Shown: one piece after another, positions 24,113-36,659 of the stretch
Position numbering within the stretch: position 1 is the stretch's first letter
Layout: each line of letters begins with the position of its first letter
Origin: Diplocarpon mali
Taxonomy: Eukaryota > Ascomycota > Leotiomycetes > Helotiales > Drepanopezizaceae
Length of the DNA: 64,000 bases
Assembly: GCA_024741835.1 (NCBI GenBank)
Contig: JAENRP010000084.1
Coordinates: 99,468-163,467 of the forward strand
Direction of reading: 5' to 3'
The notes under the pieces: model-generated
Database searches by the model: none
What the model was told of the DNA's origin: nothing
The model's input: the letters and a program-made list of their open reading frames with translations, nothing else
Program-made: the position numbers and the translations under genes

Positions 24113-26005
24113 AAGATCCAACCTTAGAATTAAGGAACTTAAGACCTAATTTGCAAAACTTTAAATCTAAAGCTTAGAAACTAGGATTAATAATCTCTTA
24201 TAAGAAAAATAGTATATTCCTTAGTTTAATAATAGATAAAACTCAATTACTATAAGCTAACTTAGTAATTCCTATTACCAGACTCCTGCTTTTTATCATT
24301 TGGAATAACTAGCTAATATAAGAACGCAATAGCTAGTTAAAGAAGGAGGAATTGATCCTAACTAGCACTTTATTAATATTAATACTATAGGGTATTAAGG
24401 AAATAGCAATAGAAGACGATTAACTTGCAACTTTTATAATAATAAAGAACCTAATTACGCTTTATATAAGTACTGCAACGATTGCCCTCTTTTCCTTCGT
24501 TTTATTAATACTAAGGTCATATATATTAATAAGTATGGGATACTTTATATTAAAGATCCTAGGCCAGACGCTATCCTTATTAAAAAACACTAGAATTGTT
24601 TATAGCTATAGACTATTCGAATAATGATATATAGTATAAAGTAAGATAAGGATTTGGCCGAATAGAAGCGTATTATTGAAATCAACTTTAAGGTCCTAAC
24701 TTATATATATATAGGTCTAGCTAGCAATCTACCTAAGGGAGTGCTTACTAATTAAACTTCGAATTAGACTGCTACTAAAGTTAAAGGAATCTCTGTTTTA
24801 AAGTAGGTTAATAATAATATATCTATTGATATTAATGCTACTTTTATATTTAAAAACCCTTAGAATACTTATTATCCTTTTAGATCTACCACTCCTTTAA
24901 TACTAATAAAACCAGCTAAAGTCTAGAAATCAATACGTATAACTTAGGAATCTTAATATAGAGTCTAAATGCTAAAAGATATCTAATAATCTAGAACTAT
25001 AGTAGATAAGGATAAAGCTAATATAATAGATAAATTAATTAAAGATATAATAGATAAAGATAGCTTTAAGCTTAAAGATTAAGAAGTTGAAGTTATTACG
25101 CAGACCCTTAACCTTAAGCGAAAGAGATAGATATTAAAATAGGAGAAATTCGTTAATAAATACGCTAGTTTAACTATAATAGAGAAGGCCATAGAGAATG
25201 TTATAGCTTAGTAAATTAACCTTACGTTTAAAGACCTATTTGATTTAATTAAACGCTTTAATAAAGTGCTAAGAAAGCATATCCCAGTTGCCTTTAAAGA
25301 TTTGAATAATAATAAGGAAATGGAAATTGTAATATAAAAGAACTTTAAAAAGCACTTAGCCTTAATTAAATATCTTTAGATTGCAAAAGATAAAGGAACC
25401 TAAAGGTACTATAATATTATAGCAATAGCTTTAATATCTTAAAATATTAATCGAAATTATTTAGCAGTTGTAATAAAAAGCCCTATTATTATTTATTCTA
25501 TAGAAGAATTAGTTAAAGCAAAGGCTCTAATCGATTATGATTTAAAAGTTAATATAATAATTAAAAAAGTGGTAAAAATAGCTTAATTGATAATCGTTAG
25601 CAATCGACTTCTTATATATTCGACTATCTTTAGATCGAAATACAATTTTAATAGATAAGTGAAAAATATAAAGGTTAAAGTCAAAGGAATTATTAATTAT
25701 ATTAACTTTCTAATAATAGAGAATTCTTCAAACGATATTCTTTTAAGAATGCCTTTTATTTTAGAATCTTAGCTAATATTTAACTATCCTAAAGATAGTC
25801 TTATAAAAGCTAGTCTTTAGAATACAGATCGATCTTTAGAAGGATAAATAGTTATTATAAGAGATATAATCGAATTCTAGAATAAGGTTTTAAGAAACAA
25901 TTAGCTAGTATAAGGGCTAGGCTTAATACTAATAAAGGAAGGCACTTAGTAAGGAGTTATAGCGAAAGAAAGGTGAGTTTGCCGATTTTAAATAATAGTG
26001 ATTTA

Positions 26006-26028
26006 ACTCGCGGTCTTAAACTAAGAGT
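26006..26028. repeat. 23-nt palindrome copy 3 (A, after protease)
   Basis: Left arm ACTCGCGGTCT, central T, right arm AAACTAAGAGT. In frame, codes TRGLKLRV. Confidence 0.75.
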
Positions 26029-26166
26029 CAAATCTGGAATTTTAAAGAATAGTGCAATTAGCGTTTTATTAGATTAATAATTAAGAAAAAAGAAAAATAA
26101 GGTAAAGAAGAGGGTTCGTTTTATAAATTTCAATAATTTACTAATTATTTTAAAAAACCTAAAAAC

Positions 26167-26189
26167 CACTTATAAGCCAGGCCTACGAG
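26167..26189. repeat. 23-nt palindrome copy 4 (A, before reverse transcriptase)
   Basis: Left arm ACTTATAAGCC, central A, right arm GGCCTACGAGT. In frame, codes TYKPGLRV. Confidence 0.8.
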
Positions 26190-26781
26190 TGAAAAATAAT
26201 AAAATTACTAATAATATTTCTATTTATACACTTTAAATTAATAACTTAGAAAATCTTTTATTTATTTTTAAAAAGGAAAATTCGGACCGTTTTACAAGAT
26301 TTAATAATAAAGGAAAAAAGTAGAGAAATATAGTACTAGCTAATATTCGAACTATATATAAAAGCAAGGCTGATAAAGTATAACTAGTAGATTAGGGAAT
26401 CTCTAATGGCTTAAAGCCTAGAGGACTAGATAATTGGTTTGAATAAAATGAGAAGCTTCGACCTCTAAAGCTAGGTAGCAAATTCGATAAGTTTATTATA
26501 AGCAGATTTTCTAATAAACCTATCGGATATCGGCTAATAAAAGAACGTTTCAATATGCTGAAAATTGGAGATAACTTAATAGAATAAGAATACGAACTAT
26601 TTTATAAAACCTTAATAAATCGAAAGGACGCCTTAGCTTTTGACTAAATAGAACTTAGCCAGATTCGAGAAGAGGTCACGCCTTATATTAAGATTAAGAC
26701 AATACCTTATAAAGCCTAGTAAGAGAAAACATTTAGGGTCCTTAAAGCTCTTTAAGAAAAGGTAATCGAAATATTAAAGGA

Positions 26782-27088
26782 TGTAACGATACAGAACCGC
26801 CGAAGTGCAAGATCAAGTATAGGAGTAAGAAGTGGTGCAAAAGGCGTATTCTATAGGTCTAATACGAAAGAAACGAAGAAGTTAGAGAACCCTCCCTATA
26901 GGAGAGCCCTTCTCCCTTATATATATAAGCAGCTTAAGGCTCTTTGCCCGTTTATATAATATTATATAAGAATATCCTTTTATACCTTTAGGATCGATTT
27001 GAAATAACCTTATATCGAATCGAGATTGTAAAACCTTAAAACGCTATACTCTTAGGTAATTGAACCAGTTAAGGGTATAGCTGTTATA
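26782..27088 (-). repeat. LTR of gypsy B (3' LTR in element orientation)
   Basis: 307 bp, TGTAACGATACAG... to ...GCTGTTATA on the + strand. It aligns end to end with 55,739-56,045; differences are mostly C/T and G/A. Confidence 0.93.
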
Positions 27089-27106
27089 CTACCTCCCCCC
27101 TTTAAG
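27089..27106 (-). other. Polypurine tract of gypsy B
   Basis: Minus-strand CTTAAAGGGGGGAGGTAG abuts the LTR. This fixes the orientation of the element as minus. Confidence 0.8.
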
Positions 27107-27379
27107 AACGCTTGCTTATAAGCGTTAGTAGGTTATAACGATTTTCGTATAATAATATACTTAGCGCATTATTATATAAATAGTACCGTTCTATATTTGG
27201 TTTAGCGTAAGTTACGTTATATACTCAAATTTGTTTTTCTTTCCGCAGGATCTTCCTTCTTTAGTATAATAACTATATATAACTATATAGGTCTCCTACT
27301 CCTACTACTATAGCATAGGGCTAATATATAGTAGTAGAAACAATTACTACTACTACTATTAACTACTATAAGTAAGTTT

Positions 27380-28085
27380 GCCCTAGTCTAGGGTTAAATC
27401 GCATCTAATACGCGTAGTGCTAATCCCTTTGCCGTTAGGCGCCCTTGCGGTGGCCTACTGCGTTTATTATTACTAGTGCGTGCAGTGCCTTATATGCGAT
27501 ATCGTATATAAGTGCGAATTTAAGTCTGAATATAGTAAAAAGTACTACTAGTGCTAGAAGCAGAAGGCGGAGTATATCCTTATAAGTACTTTAAATCGAC
27601 TCTTTAATTCTATTTGCGCTAATACTTATTTATAGCTTCCCTTTTATATTAAGGAGGAGTTCGCGGCGCTATCCGCGGCCCTTGAGAAGTAGTAGGAAGA
27701 GGCTGTCTAGTAGCAAGAGGAGGACGACGGTAGCGATAACGATGACGCGCGGGCGGTTTTAGCAGGGAACTGCGAGATGCTCTATTAAAAGGCGGTCTAG
27801 CGCGCCTAGATCCTTATTAACCTCTTGCTAGTAGCTAGCGCAAAGGCTCCGACTAGCTGCACTCAACTTAAGCGCGCTAGCCTTATAGAGCTCTGCTCTA
27901 TAGCTAAGGCTATAGTAAGCTAGCTAGAAGGGGTTTAGGCGACGGTTACTATAAGTTAAACTTAAATTAGTATCAAATCGATTATTAACTTTTTAATAAG
28001 AGCGCAGTAACCTTATTAAGTCTTAGCTAGTAAGGTTAAAGTAATTTAGCTAAACTATGCTAGGCCTCTTAAGGTCTATTGCTAT
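27380..28085 (+). pseudogene. Antisense Cys-rich ORF of gypsy B, left part
   Basis: A plus-strand frame, opposite to B's pol, with stops only at plausible former Gln codons. Near 27,459-27,580 it encodes a Cys cluster: C-x5-C-x2-C-x2-C-x5-C, then a Tyr (probably former Cys), x2, C-x6 and a further Tyr. If the Tyr codons TAC/TAT arose from TGC/TGT by RIP, the spacing C-x2-C-x5-C-x9-C-x2-C-x6-C resembles a fungal Zn2Cys6 cluster. A Glu/Gln-rich and acidic stretch follows. The frame stops at the insertion of element E and continues at 36,116. Function unknown; the zinc-cluster reading is an inference. Confidence 0.5.
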
Positions 28086-28384
28086 TGTAGGTTCTATACT
28101 GGTATTCGATATTCATATGAATATAGTTAAGTACTTGTTATTAAAAAGAATCTATTATAATATCTGCCTATCTCTATATAACCGAGATAGTACCTTTATA
28201 CCTTTGAATGTCCTCTTTTCTATATTCCCTCCTAGCCGTATATAGATATCCTTCTAAGGTCCTCCGGCTAAATAGCCGTTTAAAATATATATGAAACCCC
28301 TTATATTGTATATGGTATAGCTATATAGGATGACCCTAGGAATAAGGATAGCTTGCCTCTTATATAGGAATCTGCGTATTAATA
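28086..28384 (-). repeat. LTR of copia E (3' LTR in element orientation)
   Basis: 299 bp, TGTAGGTTCTATACTGG... to ...CGTATTAATA; the pair is 35,812-36,110. Differences are RIP-type transitions. Confidence 0.92.
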
Positions 28385-30150
28385 CTAGTAGTACTTTCTT
28401 TTAAAAAGACCTTTTCAACTCGCATAAGGAAGTACGCAGAACAGGTATATAAAGGAGGCAGATCGATAGCAAATAATCAAATGGTAATAAAGAATAAAAT
28501 AGTAAAGACAAATAGCTTAATAGCAAAGGCAGATATAGTAAGTAATAAGGATAGTATATATATAAAGTAGAATAGTAAAGATAAAGGCAAATAGTAAAGA
28601 TAAAATAGTAAAGAGGGAAAGGAAAGGTATCTAAGTAATAAAAGCAATTTAAGGTCTTTGTTTGAGTCTTATAGTAGTGCGATTATAGTCTGGTTGCATT
28701 CTAGTAGGTTTAAGACTCTTTATTAAAGAGTTATCTAGAGTTGTAATCCACTATGGCTATGAATTATAATAATCTATAAAAGGGAAAAGAGGGGCCTTTG
28801 AGAAGGCATATATATTAAGCTTCCCTCCTTCCTTGATCTTTTAACTCTAACTCCTACTTCTTATAAGTAGGTCGATTCCCCTTCTTACTTTTGAGTTGAT
28901 TAACCCTTTAATAGATCTTATCCTATATTATCTTATTACTAATATTATTATTATTAGTAAATGCCCTAATAGTTGGCCGACCCCTTTTAATATATATATT
29001 ACTAACTTAAATAGTGCTTGAATGCAACTTAAAAGATCTGCCTAAGGCCTTTTAGGTACTATGCGTATATTATACGCATATGATATTGAGAAAAGAGGCT
29101 AGTAAGAATAATACCGGCTATATATGCACCTTTAATACTCTTACTTTTAAGAAGTATGACTACTATATTGCGCAGTAGGCTAAGTGTGTCTTAGTAAGTG
29201 CCCTCTAATATCCTTTTACTTTAATAACCTTTAATAGATATCTATTCTAAATACCTATTTAAGCTTAGGATAAGTATATTATCCTTTAGGATACTTAGGT
29301 TAGCAGTAATATTAAAGCGATCTAAAAGGCGGCCCGAATCCTATTTAAGAAGACTTAGATATAAGTCTCTATAGTCCCGAAGACTTAGGATGCCCTTTAG
29401 CTAGCCTAGCTGAACGAAGCTCGTACTCTTTGCTATAGTATCGACCTTGCGAATACCTAGTAAGCTATATATACCCTTGAATCTATCTGATATTAATAAT
29501 TAACTATTCGCAAGATCTATTGCGCGCCATCTAAGGCGGCAATACTACCCTTAGGCGTCTTAAAACTCAAGGCGCCAAGGTGCTCGGCTCCCTTTAATAT
29601 ATAGAGGGGCTATCTAGCTCAGCTAGGGGCCGTTCTTAGGCTCCCTTTAACAATATCTGCTATTAAAAAGGTAAGGGCAAATAGGTCCCTTTTAAAGGCT
29701 CTTTAAAGGGCAGGGATCTAGATCTTAATGATTTAGATAAACTAAATCTAAAGGAGATTGCAGCCGCTCTTGCTTAAGTGCGAGCTTAAGAGGAGCGGGC
29801 CAACTTGGTTGCTATTTCAGGTAGTAAGGCCTTTAGGACTTAAGGGGCTAGGGATCTACGCCTTAGAAATCCTAGTGCTTAAGATAGGTGCTTGTTAAGG
29901 GTAGAATCGTTAGTAGATTATTATTTTTAATAATATAATAATCGCTGCTTTACTATAACCTCCTTCTTAAGTACTGCTTAAGTGATAAAAAAAATGCAAG
30001 TACGCGCAGGTAAGTAAGAAAAGATAAAAAGAAGGTAGTAATAGCAAGTGTAGGAATATATCTTATAGTAAAATAAAAAATAAATAAAAAAATTGCTAAT
30101 AGCTTATAATCAAAAATATCGGATATTATTAATCTAAGACCTTTTCAGGT
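28385..30150 (+). pseudogene. Tail of copia E with a degraded antisense ORF
   Basis: Between E's RNase H and its 3' LTR lies about 1.8 kb not explained by pol. On the plus strand (antisense to E) a frame from about 29,050 runs with stops mostly at possible Gln codons, then appears to shift frame near 29,690 into one containing LNLKEIAAALA and ending near 29,930. I do not recognise the product. It may be an accessory gene of the element or a relic of something inserted. Confidence 0.35.
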
Positions 30151-33100
30151 CTGGTTATGCCTTAATAGGCCTTTATACCTATCCCTCCTTCTTAATAGTT
30201 ATCGAATTAGTATCTACCAGTTGCTAAAGGGCCTGATTTGGATTGGCTTTTATTATAGCATTAGCGGGGTTGCTAGTACTATTGATCCAACGTATCTCTA
30301 TAAGCCCCTTGTTCTTATACGATTGTTAAATAGCTATTATATCAATTATTAATCGCTTCTCTTTTATAGTGCCCAATTTAATAATACACTTATATAAGGA
30401 GAAGGAATCTGTATATATAATAGTAAGGAGGCGGGGTAGACTTAGCTTAGCTATTACTATATCGATCGTCGTAGCTATAGAAACTAGCATATTAATACCC
30501 GCTACTATAGCATATAGTTCAAAGGCTAGTATAGCTCTTATCACTCTCTTATACTTTATTAAGCTATAGTATAGAATATTGCCTTTTAGAGTAAACTGCG
30601 ATTCTCCTTCCTCTTTAGTAGCTAATACAATAATATAGCCGATCTGCGAGCTTAAATCCTTATTATTAGCAAAAGATCTATCGACAAATGCGAATAGTTT
30701 AGCGTTTTACAAATTAATAGTAAGGTAGGTCAGGCCTCTTTCGAGATTGTTTCGGATCCATTTGAGTCACTTATTCAGATTCTCTATATCTTAAACTATC
30801 GGATCCTAGTATTAGGCTGCAGCTGACAAATCGAAGGAAGCTTCTAGCTAGCAGATTATAGCTAAATAAGCTCCTCTTACTCTTTACTCTAGGTATTATT
30901 ACTTATAGCCTTTTTAAGAAGTATCGACTAATTCTAGCCTTTAGCCTTAGCCCTTTTATTATATATATACTATATCCCCTTCCTAGGAAATAATACACCT
31001 ATTAAAAGCTAGTAATTCGGTGCTCGATAGGTATTATATTAGCTTTATAAAGAATCCTACCCTTTTGATCTTATCTTCCTCCTTTTTTAAGAAGTCTGCT
31101 TCTTTAAGTATTAAAGTATTATCCGTTTATATTCTTACTATACTGAAAAAGGGAGAAGTGCTTAAGGTTAATAATAGATAAGGGTTATAAGTTGAATTGG
31201 CTATACTAAGATTATTGCGATAGTATTTGTAGTAGGTGCTGAACTAGTGATTTCCTAATTCGGGAATGCTATAGAGTAGTAGTACCACTTTAAAGACTGT
31301 ACCTATAGGGAATAGCTTAGCAATATCTTATAAGGGAAATATAAATATATTGCGTAATAGCTTCGAAGTTGCCTAAGTATATACTTATATAATATTCCAT
31401 AGGCCGAGAATGCCCTTCTTGCCCTATTCTTTAAAGTGTTTTTAAATTAATGCCGAAAGTGATACTAAAAGGCGTTAGCTTGCTTATTAGATAGTTGGGG
31501 ATTAAGTGATTATGCCTTCCTCCTTCTTGCTAGTATTATTCTAGGCTTATATAATTAAGTATGATTTCTCAAATGGGTGATCTATCTCCTTCCCCTTTAT
31601 CTTATCAACTATTCTCGATTTAAAGATCCTCTTGCCTTTTATAGCAGGGTCATTTTTATTTATTAGTATAAATACCCTTCTATTTATCAGCCTTTAGTAC
31701 TCCTTTAGGCGAGATTGCTAAAAAGGGCGCCTAGGAGTAGTGATCTTGCCTTTTGCCTATAGCTTCTGCGATAGTTCCTAGTCCCTATTCTCCTTCTCTA
31801 TTAGGAATACCTCCGATTTGGCTATATATGGCTTATCGTCTACTCTAAAGGATATCTATATCTTAGTATTATAGTTATTATTAATTATAAGAAGACTGGA
31901 AATAGGCTTAATAAAGGGAACCTTTACTCTTAGCGATTGCTTACGACTATTAAGTTATAGCTTAATTAAGCGAGAGGGCTCTACTTCTTTATTAATATCA
32001 GTTGCATTCTACTCCCTTTTAATAGTCGTTCGATCCTTAGGTTTAGTTCCTCTAATTTCCTTTAGGCAGTTTTCTTTATTATCGATTTTGAATAGATATA
32101 CGCTTATCGATCTAAAGTGCCTTATTCTACCGCTGATATCGACTATATAGGTTTCGTTTTCTAAGCCTAGGAACTCGAATAGGCCTATCTATCCTCCCTT
32201 CTCCTAATATACTAATACTAGGTCTTTTAGCCTTAAATCATAGATATAAGTAGTTCTAGGGCCATTCCTTATACTTAAAGTATTATTAACCTTGCGAGTA
32301 GCATAGATCTTCTTAACTTCCTTTATAGCCTTTTTAATTATTGCTACCCTCTATTCTACCGATGGATTTGGTAGATCTAGTTTAATTAGCCTTAGATATG
32401 CCCTGAAAATGAGTAAGGTAGGAATCATCCTATTAGGTCCTGCTGTATTATTAACTGCTTTAATAGCCATTTGCAGCCTCTTATTATTACTTAATCAAGG
32501 GTATTTAGCTATTATTATCTTAAAAGCACATCTTAAAGGGCGATAATACTATTCGACCTTGCCAATAGAGTAGTACGCCTCTATAGGAACTAGCTTAAGG
32601 GTTATTCCTATAGATCTTAGAAAGCTTCTGAACTCTGCCAAGTTGAAGTTAGTACTATAGTTATATACTATAAAATCAAAAGGTCTAATATACGTATTTA
32701 GCCAAGCCAATTTAAGGGCTTAAAATACTACATCGGCCGAATATGCTCTTATTCCCTTTTATAAGAACCTTACGGCTTTAAATCCTATCGCTTCGTCAAT
32801 TATATAAAGGGCGTTCCTTCTATTAAACTAAGCAATATCGATATATATAGTATAATTGAAGTTAATATTGTCTTATAGCTTAAATCGGAATCTATAAGGG
32901 GCATTAGCGTAGAGTTGGCAGTATTAGCATATTTCCCTTACTCTTGCTATAATGCTAGAGTCTACATTATAACCGGCCTAGTTTAAAAGGTATTTAAGGC
33001 GCTTTACCAAAGGATATCCGAATCTTTTATATAGCCTTCGGATCTCTATTTCTATTAAGTGGCATATATTGATCGTACCTTCTAAAGTTATTAGAAGTTG

Positions 33101-35437
33101 CTTTATTATATTAAGTAAGAGCTATAGGTGCCTATATTTTCTAATAATTAAGTGTTTCTCCTTGCTAATAATAAGCAAATTGCGCAGATTATTATATTTA
33201 GCTCCTATTTTATCGAGTTATTATAAGTAGACTAAAAACGGTATATCTGCCTTTATAATTAAGAACTCTATAGGGCCTGCTAGTATTCGAATAGTTGTCT
33301 TGCCGATTGCATTTCGCAAACCTGCCTTAAAGGTAATTTTATGCTTTTCAGCGCCGAGTAGAGCCAGAACTACATCTTATATATTTTGCAAGGCTTTGAA
33401 TTGGTTGATTCCTCTTATATTTTTATTTAAAGCGCCTATATCGATTAGGAATCCTTAAAAGAACTGATCCGTCCATTAGGTTATAAAGACCTTAGGGTCC
33501 GTTTATATTAGTTTATTAACCCTTATTATTAAAAGGTATTTAGCCTTTTGCTTTTCAAGCTAGTTAAGTACAGTTCTTGAGTTATACTCCTTTTCAAAAG
33601 CTAAGAATACTATAATGAAGTTGATATTACTATCCTTAGGGTTATTAATTACTTAGTCCTCCTCTTCCGAAGACGTTTCTTATTTATCCTTATCGGTCCT
33701 ATTGCCCTTTGAATATGCTCCTTTATCTTCTTATAAGAGGTATGCTTTATATGTTTTATCTATTGGCTTATACCCTTTAGCTTATCGGCTTGCTATATAG
33801 CAAGACTTCTAAGCGGCTCTTTCTTCTTTTAAGTGCTTGCTACTATAGTAGTCCTTTTTCTAATATATAATATACCTTATATAGCCTGGTTTTAATTAGA
33901 AGGTTATTCCTCTCTTATTACCTTAAGCAAACTTTATCTTTCTATTTGAAAAGTGTGCTATAGATTGCCCTTACTCTTTAGCCAAATGATATTAGGGTCT
34001 ATTAATAGCTAAACTAAGGTACTAGGGTCTAGATGGTCCGTCCTAGGCAACTACTCTTATATAAGCCTATAAGCTATTTAATAGAGCTAGGAACGTCGCT
34101 AGTAGCTTAAAAAGTGCTATTTAAAATAGCTGATTCTTAGAAATACCTTATATAAGTCTATCTTTAATCGATCGATCGTTCCTTATACTAGCATATAGGC
34201 CTAATTGCAAGTTTTATAGCTCTCTAATATAGTTCTTAAGTTAGGTTAGGATCGGTTTCCCTCTTTAATAGTCCTCTTATTAGAATAGGTCAAATGTCAG
34301 CCGAAACCACCTCCTTAGGAATCTGCTACTTCTCTCTTCGGTCTTATAATTGGCCCGAATGGCCTCTACTAGCTTGGCAAACTTAAAGTTCTTATTTTAT
34401 AAGTACTAATAGTAGTATGTTAAGGCCGAGTCTTATAGTATAGATAGAAAGGCTTTATACTATATACTCTAGTCTACTAAGGCTCTTTGGCACAAATCGG
34501 CGAATATATAAAGCTTCTTATTAAGGTGATCTTTTCCGCTTAAGTATTAAGTCTCTTTAATATATATCTTACTTAGATTTATAAGGGTTTTGGCCTAATC
34601 TAAAGTCAAAGGTTTTATAATATACTAAGATAGTTAAGCGTTGCTTTAATTAAGGTCTAAAAGCGCTTCTAAACCCTTCCTTATAGCAAAGGGTGGTAAT
34701 AATCTGTCTCTCGGTTGGATTAGCGGTATTAGTATTAGATTTAGGATCTCTAGGTATTATAAGACTAGGGTTCGTCCTAACTAAGATTGATAAAGTATTC
34801 TTTTAAGGTTATATCGTTCAGTTGTTTATCTTAAAGTGTCTGCTTTATATAGGTTATCTTGCGAAGTATTATTATTATATCTAAGGTATCTTTACTAAAA
34901 CAAGTCTTAGCATAGTATCTCTTATTTAGCTATAGTAACCCTTTAAGCGAGTGGCTTGCTTATTTGTATAGATTTGGCAAATTCTAAAGTAGACCTTATT
35001 CCATATCTTGGAGATTATGCTATAACCGAGTTTAGTACTTCTTAAGTCTATGACTTTAGCTAGTCTTTTAGCTACTTATTTCCTTCTTAATATACTATAT
35101 CGAAAAGTGCCTAGCTGATTGAAACGCCTTTCTTACGCTAAACATATACTCTATAATACTGAAGGTCGTCCCTTAGGCATTATCGAACGTCTTTATCTAG
35201 CGATTTAAAGTCGCCAACTATCTAATTTTAAAACTCCTTTTAAAAGTCCTTAGCAAAGTATAACCCTCTCCTTTTACCGTCTTATAATATCTTTCGGAAG
35301 TTCTCTATATATTAATCTTTTAGTCTAAGGGCCTCTTTGCTAGGTTGATCCTCTTAAGGTCTTATATCCCTTTTAAAGTCCCTTAGTATCTGGGGTTACC
35401 TTAGATTAAGCGGTATTAATAGTCCCCCCTTAGTCAT
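30151..35437 (-). pseudogene. Copia E gag-pol polyprotein (RIP-inactivated)
   Basis: Minus-strand frame starting at the Met codon at 35,435-35,437. Recognisable parts include the segment after the integrase read as ETYIVDISGRIRHFRSISV (around 32,150), the start of the reverse transcriptase with GKRIFKSRIVDKIKGKEID (around 31,600), and RNase H with LAFELYAIVAGINM and TDSFSLYKCIIKLGTIKEKR (30,540-30,350). These match fungal Ty1/copia polyproteins. Many in-frame TAA/TAG codons make it non-functional. Confidence 0.75.
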
Positions 35438-35811
35438 TTCCTAATATTGTCCGGATATTGCTCTACGCCCTAATAGGGTCCGAAAGAAGTCTGATATAGT
35501 TGTATTTTATATATCGTTATACTATTATCTAGTTATAGTTAGGATACCGATTGCACTTCGGTTTTACCTTAATTGTAATATATAATAGAATATAGGTAGA
35601 AGAGGATAGTATCTACCTTTAAAGTAATAACTTTAGCTTAATTCGCATACCTTTCGCCTTTTCCCCTTTAGTAGTAACTGATATTACTTCGTACGTTTAA
35701 GTTAGTATTTAAGGTAAGTCGGAAATACAATCAAGTACTCTTTAAAATCAAGAAAGAATTCTTCAGTTTAATAACCTTGCTATCTATAGTAAAGGTGCTA
35801 CTACTGATTAG

Positions 35812-36110
35812 TATAGGTTCTATATTAGTATTCGATATTCACGTAAATATAGTTAAGTACTTATTATTAAAAAGAATCTATTATAATATCTGCCTATCTC
35901 TATATAATTGAGATAGTACCTTTATACCTTTGAATGTCCTCCCTCCTATATTCCTTCCTAGCCGTATATAGATATCCTTCCGAGGTCCTCCGGCTGAATA
36001 GCCGTCCGAAATACATACGAAACCCCTTATATCGCATATGGTACAGCTGTGTAGGATGACCCTAGGAATAAGGATGGCTTGCCTTTTGCATAGGAATCTG
36101 CGTACCAATA
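35812..36110 (-). repeat. LTR of copia E (5' LTR in element orientation)
   Basis: 299 bp, TATAGGTTCTATATTAG... to ...CGTACCAATA, followed by target duplication GCTAT. Confidence 0.92.
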
Positions 36111-36115
36111 GCTAT

Positions 36116-36440
36116 ATTAGTAAAGCGGACTGCTATAGTAGTAGAGTCTTTTATAAGAGAAGGGGGGCTTGTAATAATAAGGGTAGCATTAGGCGCGGTG
36201 GCTAGTAGGGCGGCGCTAGTAGTAGTAAGAGGAGGTCGGGGTCGTTTTAAGCAGGGGCATAGATAGGAGGCGAGCTCTAGCTTTAGAATGGAGTTGGAGC
36301 TTGTCTCCTTAAGCGTAGAGGAGGAAGGGTTAGAGGAGTTATAAGGGAGGGAGGCAGTAGGCCTAGTATTATTATTTTTCTATTTTTATTATTTTTCTCT
36401 TTTTTTTTTTTTTTTATTTATATTTTTAGATTTATTTACT
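36116..36440 (+). pseudogene. Antisense ORF of gypsy B, right part
   Basis: Continuation of the plus-strand frame interrupted at 28,085. It encodes a Gly/Ser/Arg-rich stretch (GGASSSKRRSGS) and a basic part, then runs into a T-rich tract (about 36,370-36,430) that separates it from the convergent integrase of B. The reading frame is preserved across the E insertion. Confidence 0.45.
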
Positions 36441-36659
36441 AATCTGTTTTGCATTTGGCCTATTATCTTTTAAGTGATTATAATTATCTATGCCACTTTC
36501 CTAAGCCTTTAGCTAAGCTTATAGGTTTTAAGGTGGTCCTAGCTTTATAAGGTTAGCTTAATGAAAGTCGCAAATCTTATATAAGGATTTTGCAAAATTT
36601 AAGACGTAATACTAACTTGAATTAGGGTTATAACTAGTCTATTTAACCTAGTACTTTAG

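Larger units (their letters stand above)
23385..26781 (+). pseudogene. Gypsy element A: gag, protease and start of reverse transcriptase (left part)
   Basis: Degraded plus-strand polyprotein frame, interrupted by many TAA/TAG at former Gln codons. The Gag N-terminal part includes a segment read as NITNFLKQYKETYYNF once TAG is taken as Gln. A Cys-containing zinc-knuckle-like stretch lies near 24,430-24,490. A retropepsin-like segment near 25,680-25,790 contains ENSSNDILLRMPF. The frame then reaches the linker IREEVTPYIKIKTIPYKA and ends at EKVIEILKD, where element B is inserted after the target AAGGA (26,777-26,781). It continues in frame at 56,046. Palindrome copies lie at 24,090, 26,006 and 26,167. 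It is inactive; RIP is the likely cause. Confidence 0.75.
28086..36110 (-). mobile_element. Copia element E, minus strand
   Basis: 8,025 bp with 299-bp LTRs at both ends and a perfect target duplication GCTAT (28,081-28,085 and 36,111-36,115). It is inserted into the antisense ORF of gypsy B, which rejoins in frame when E and one GCTAT are removed. On the minus strand: gag from about 35,437, integrase, reverse transcriptase (about 31,700-30,900), RNase H (about 30,550-30,300), then a 1.8-kb tail before the 3' LTR. Confidence 0.92.

Noticed and set aside
28057..28245. Short open frames without stops in the AT-rich block (for example 28,057-28,245, 30,326-30,569, 46,427-46,621)
   Set aside because: They fall in LTRs or fragments of RIPed polyproteins and are not independent genes.
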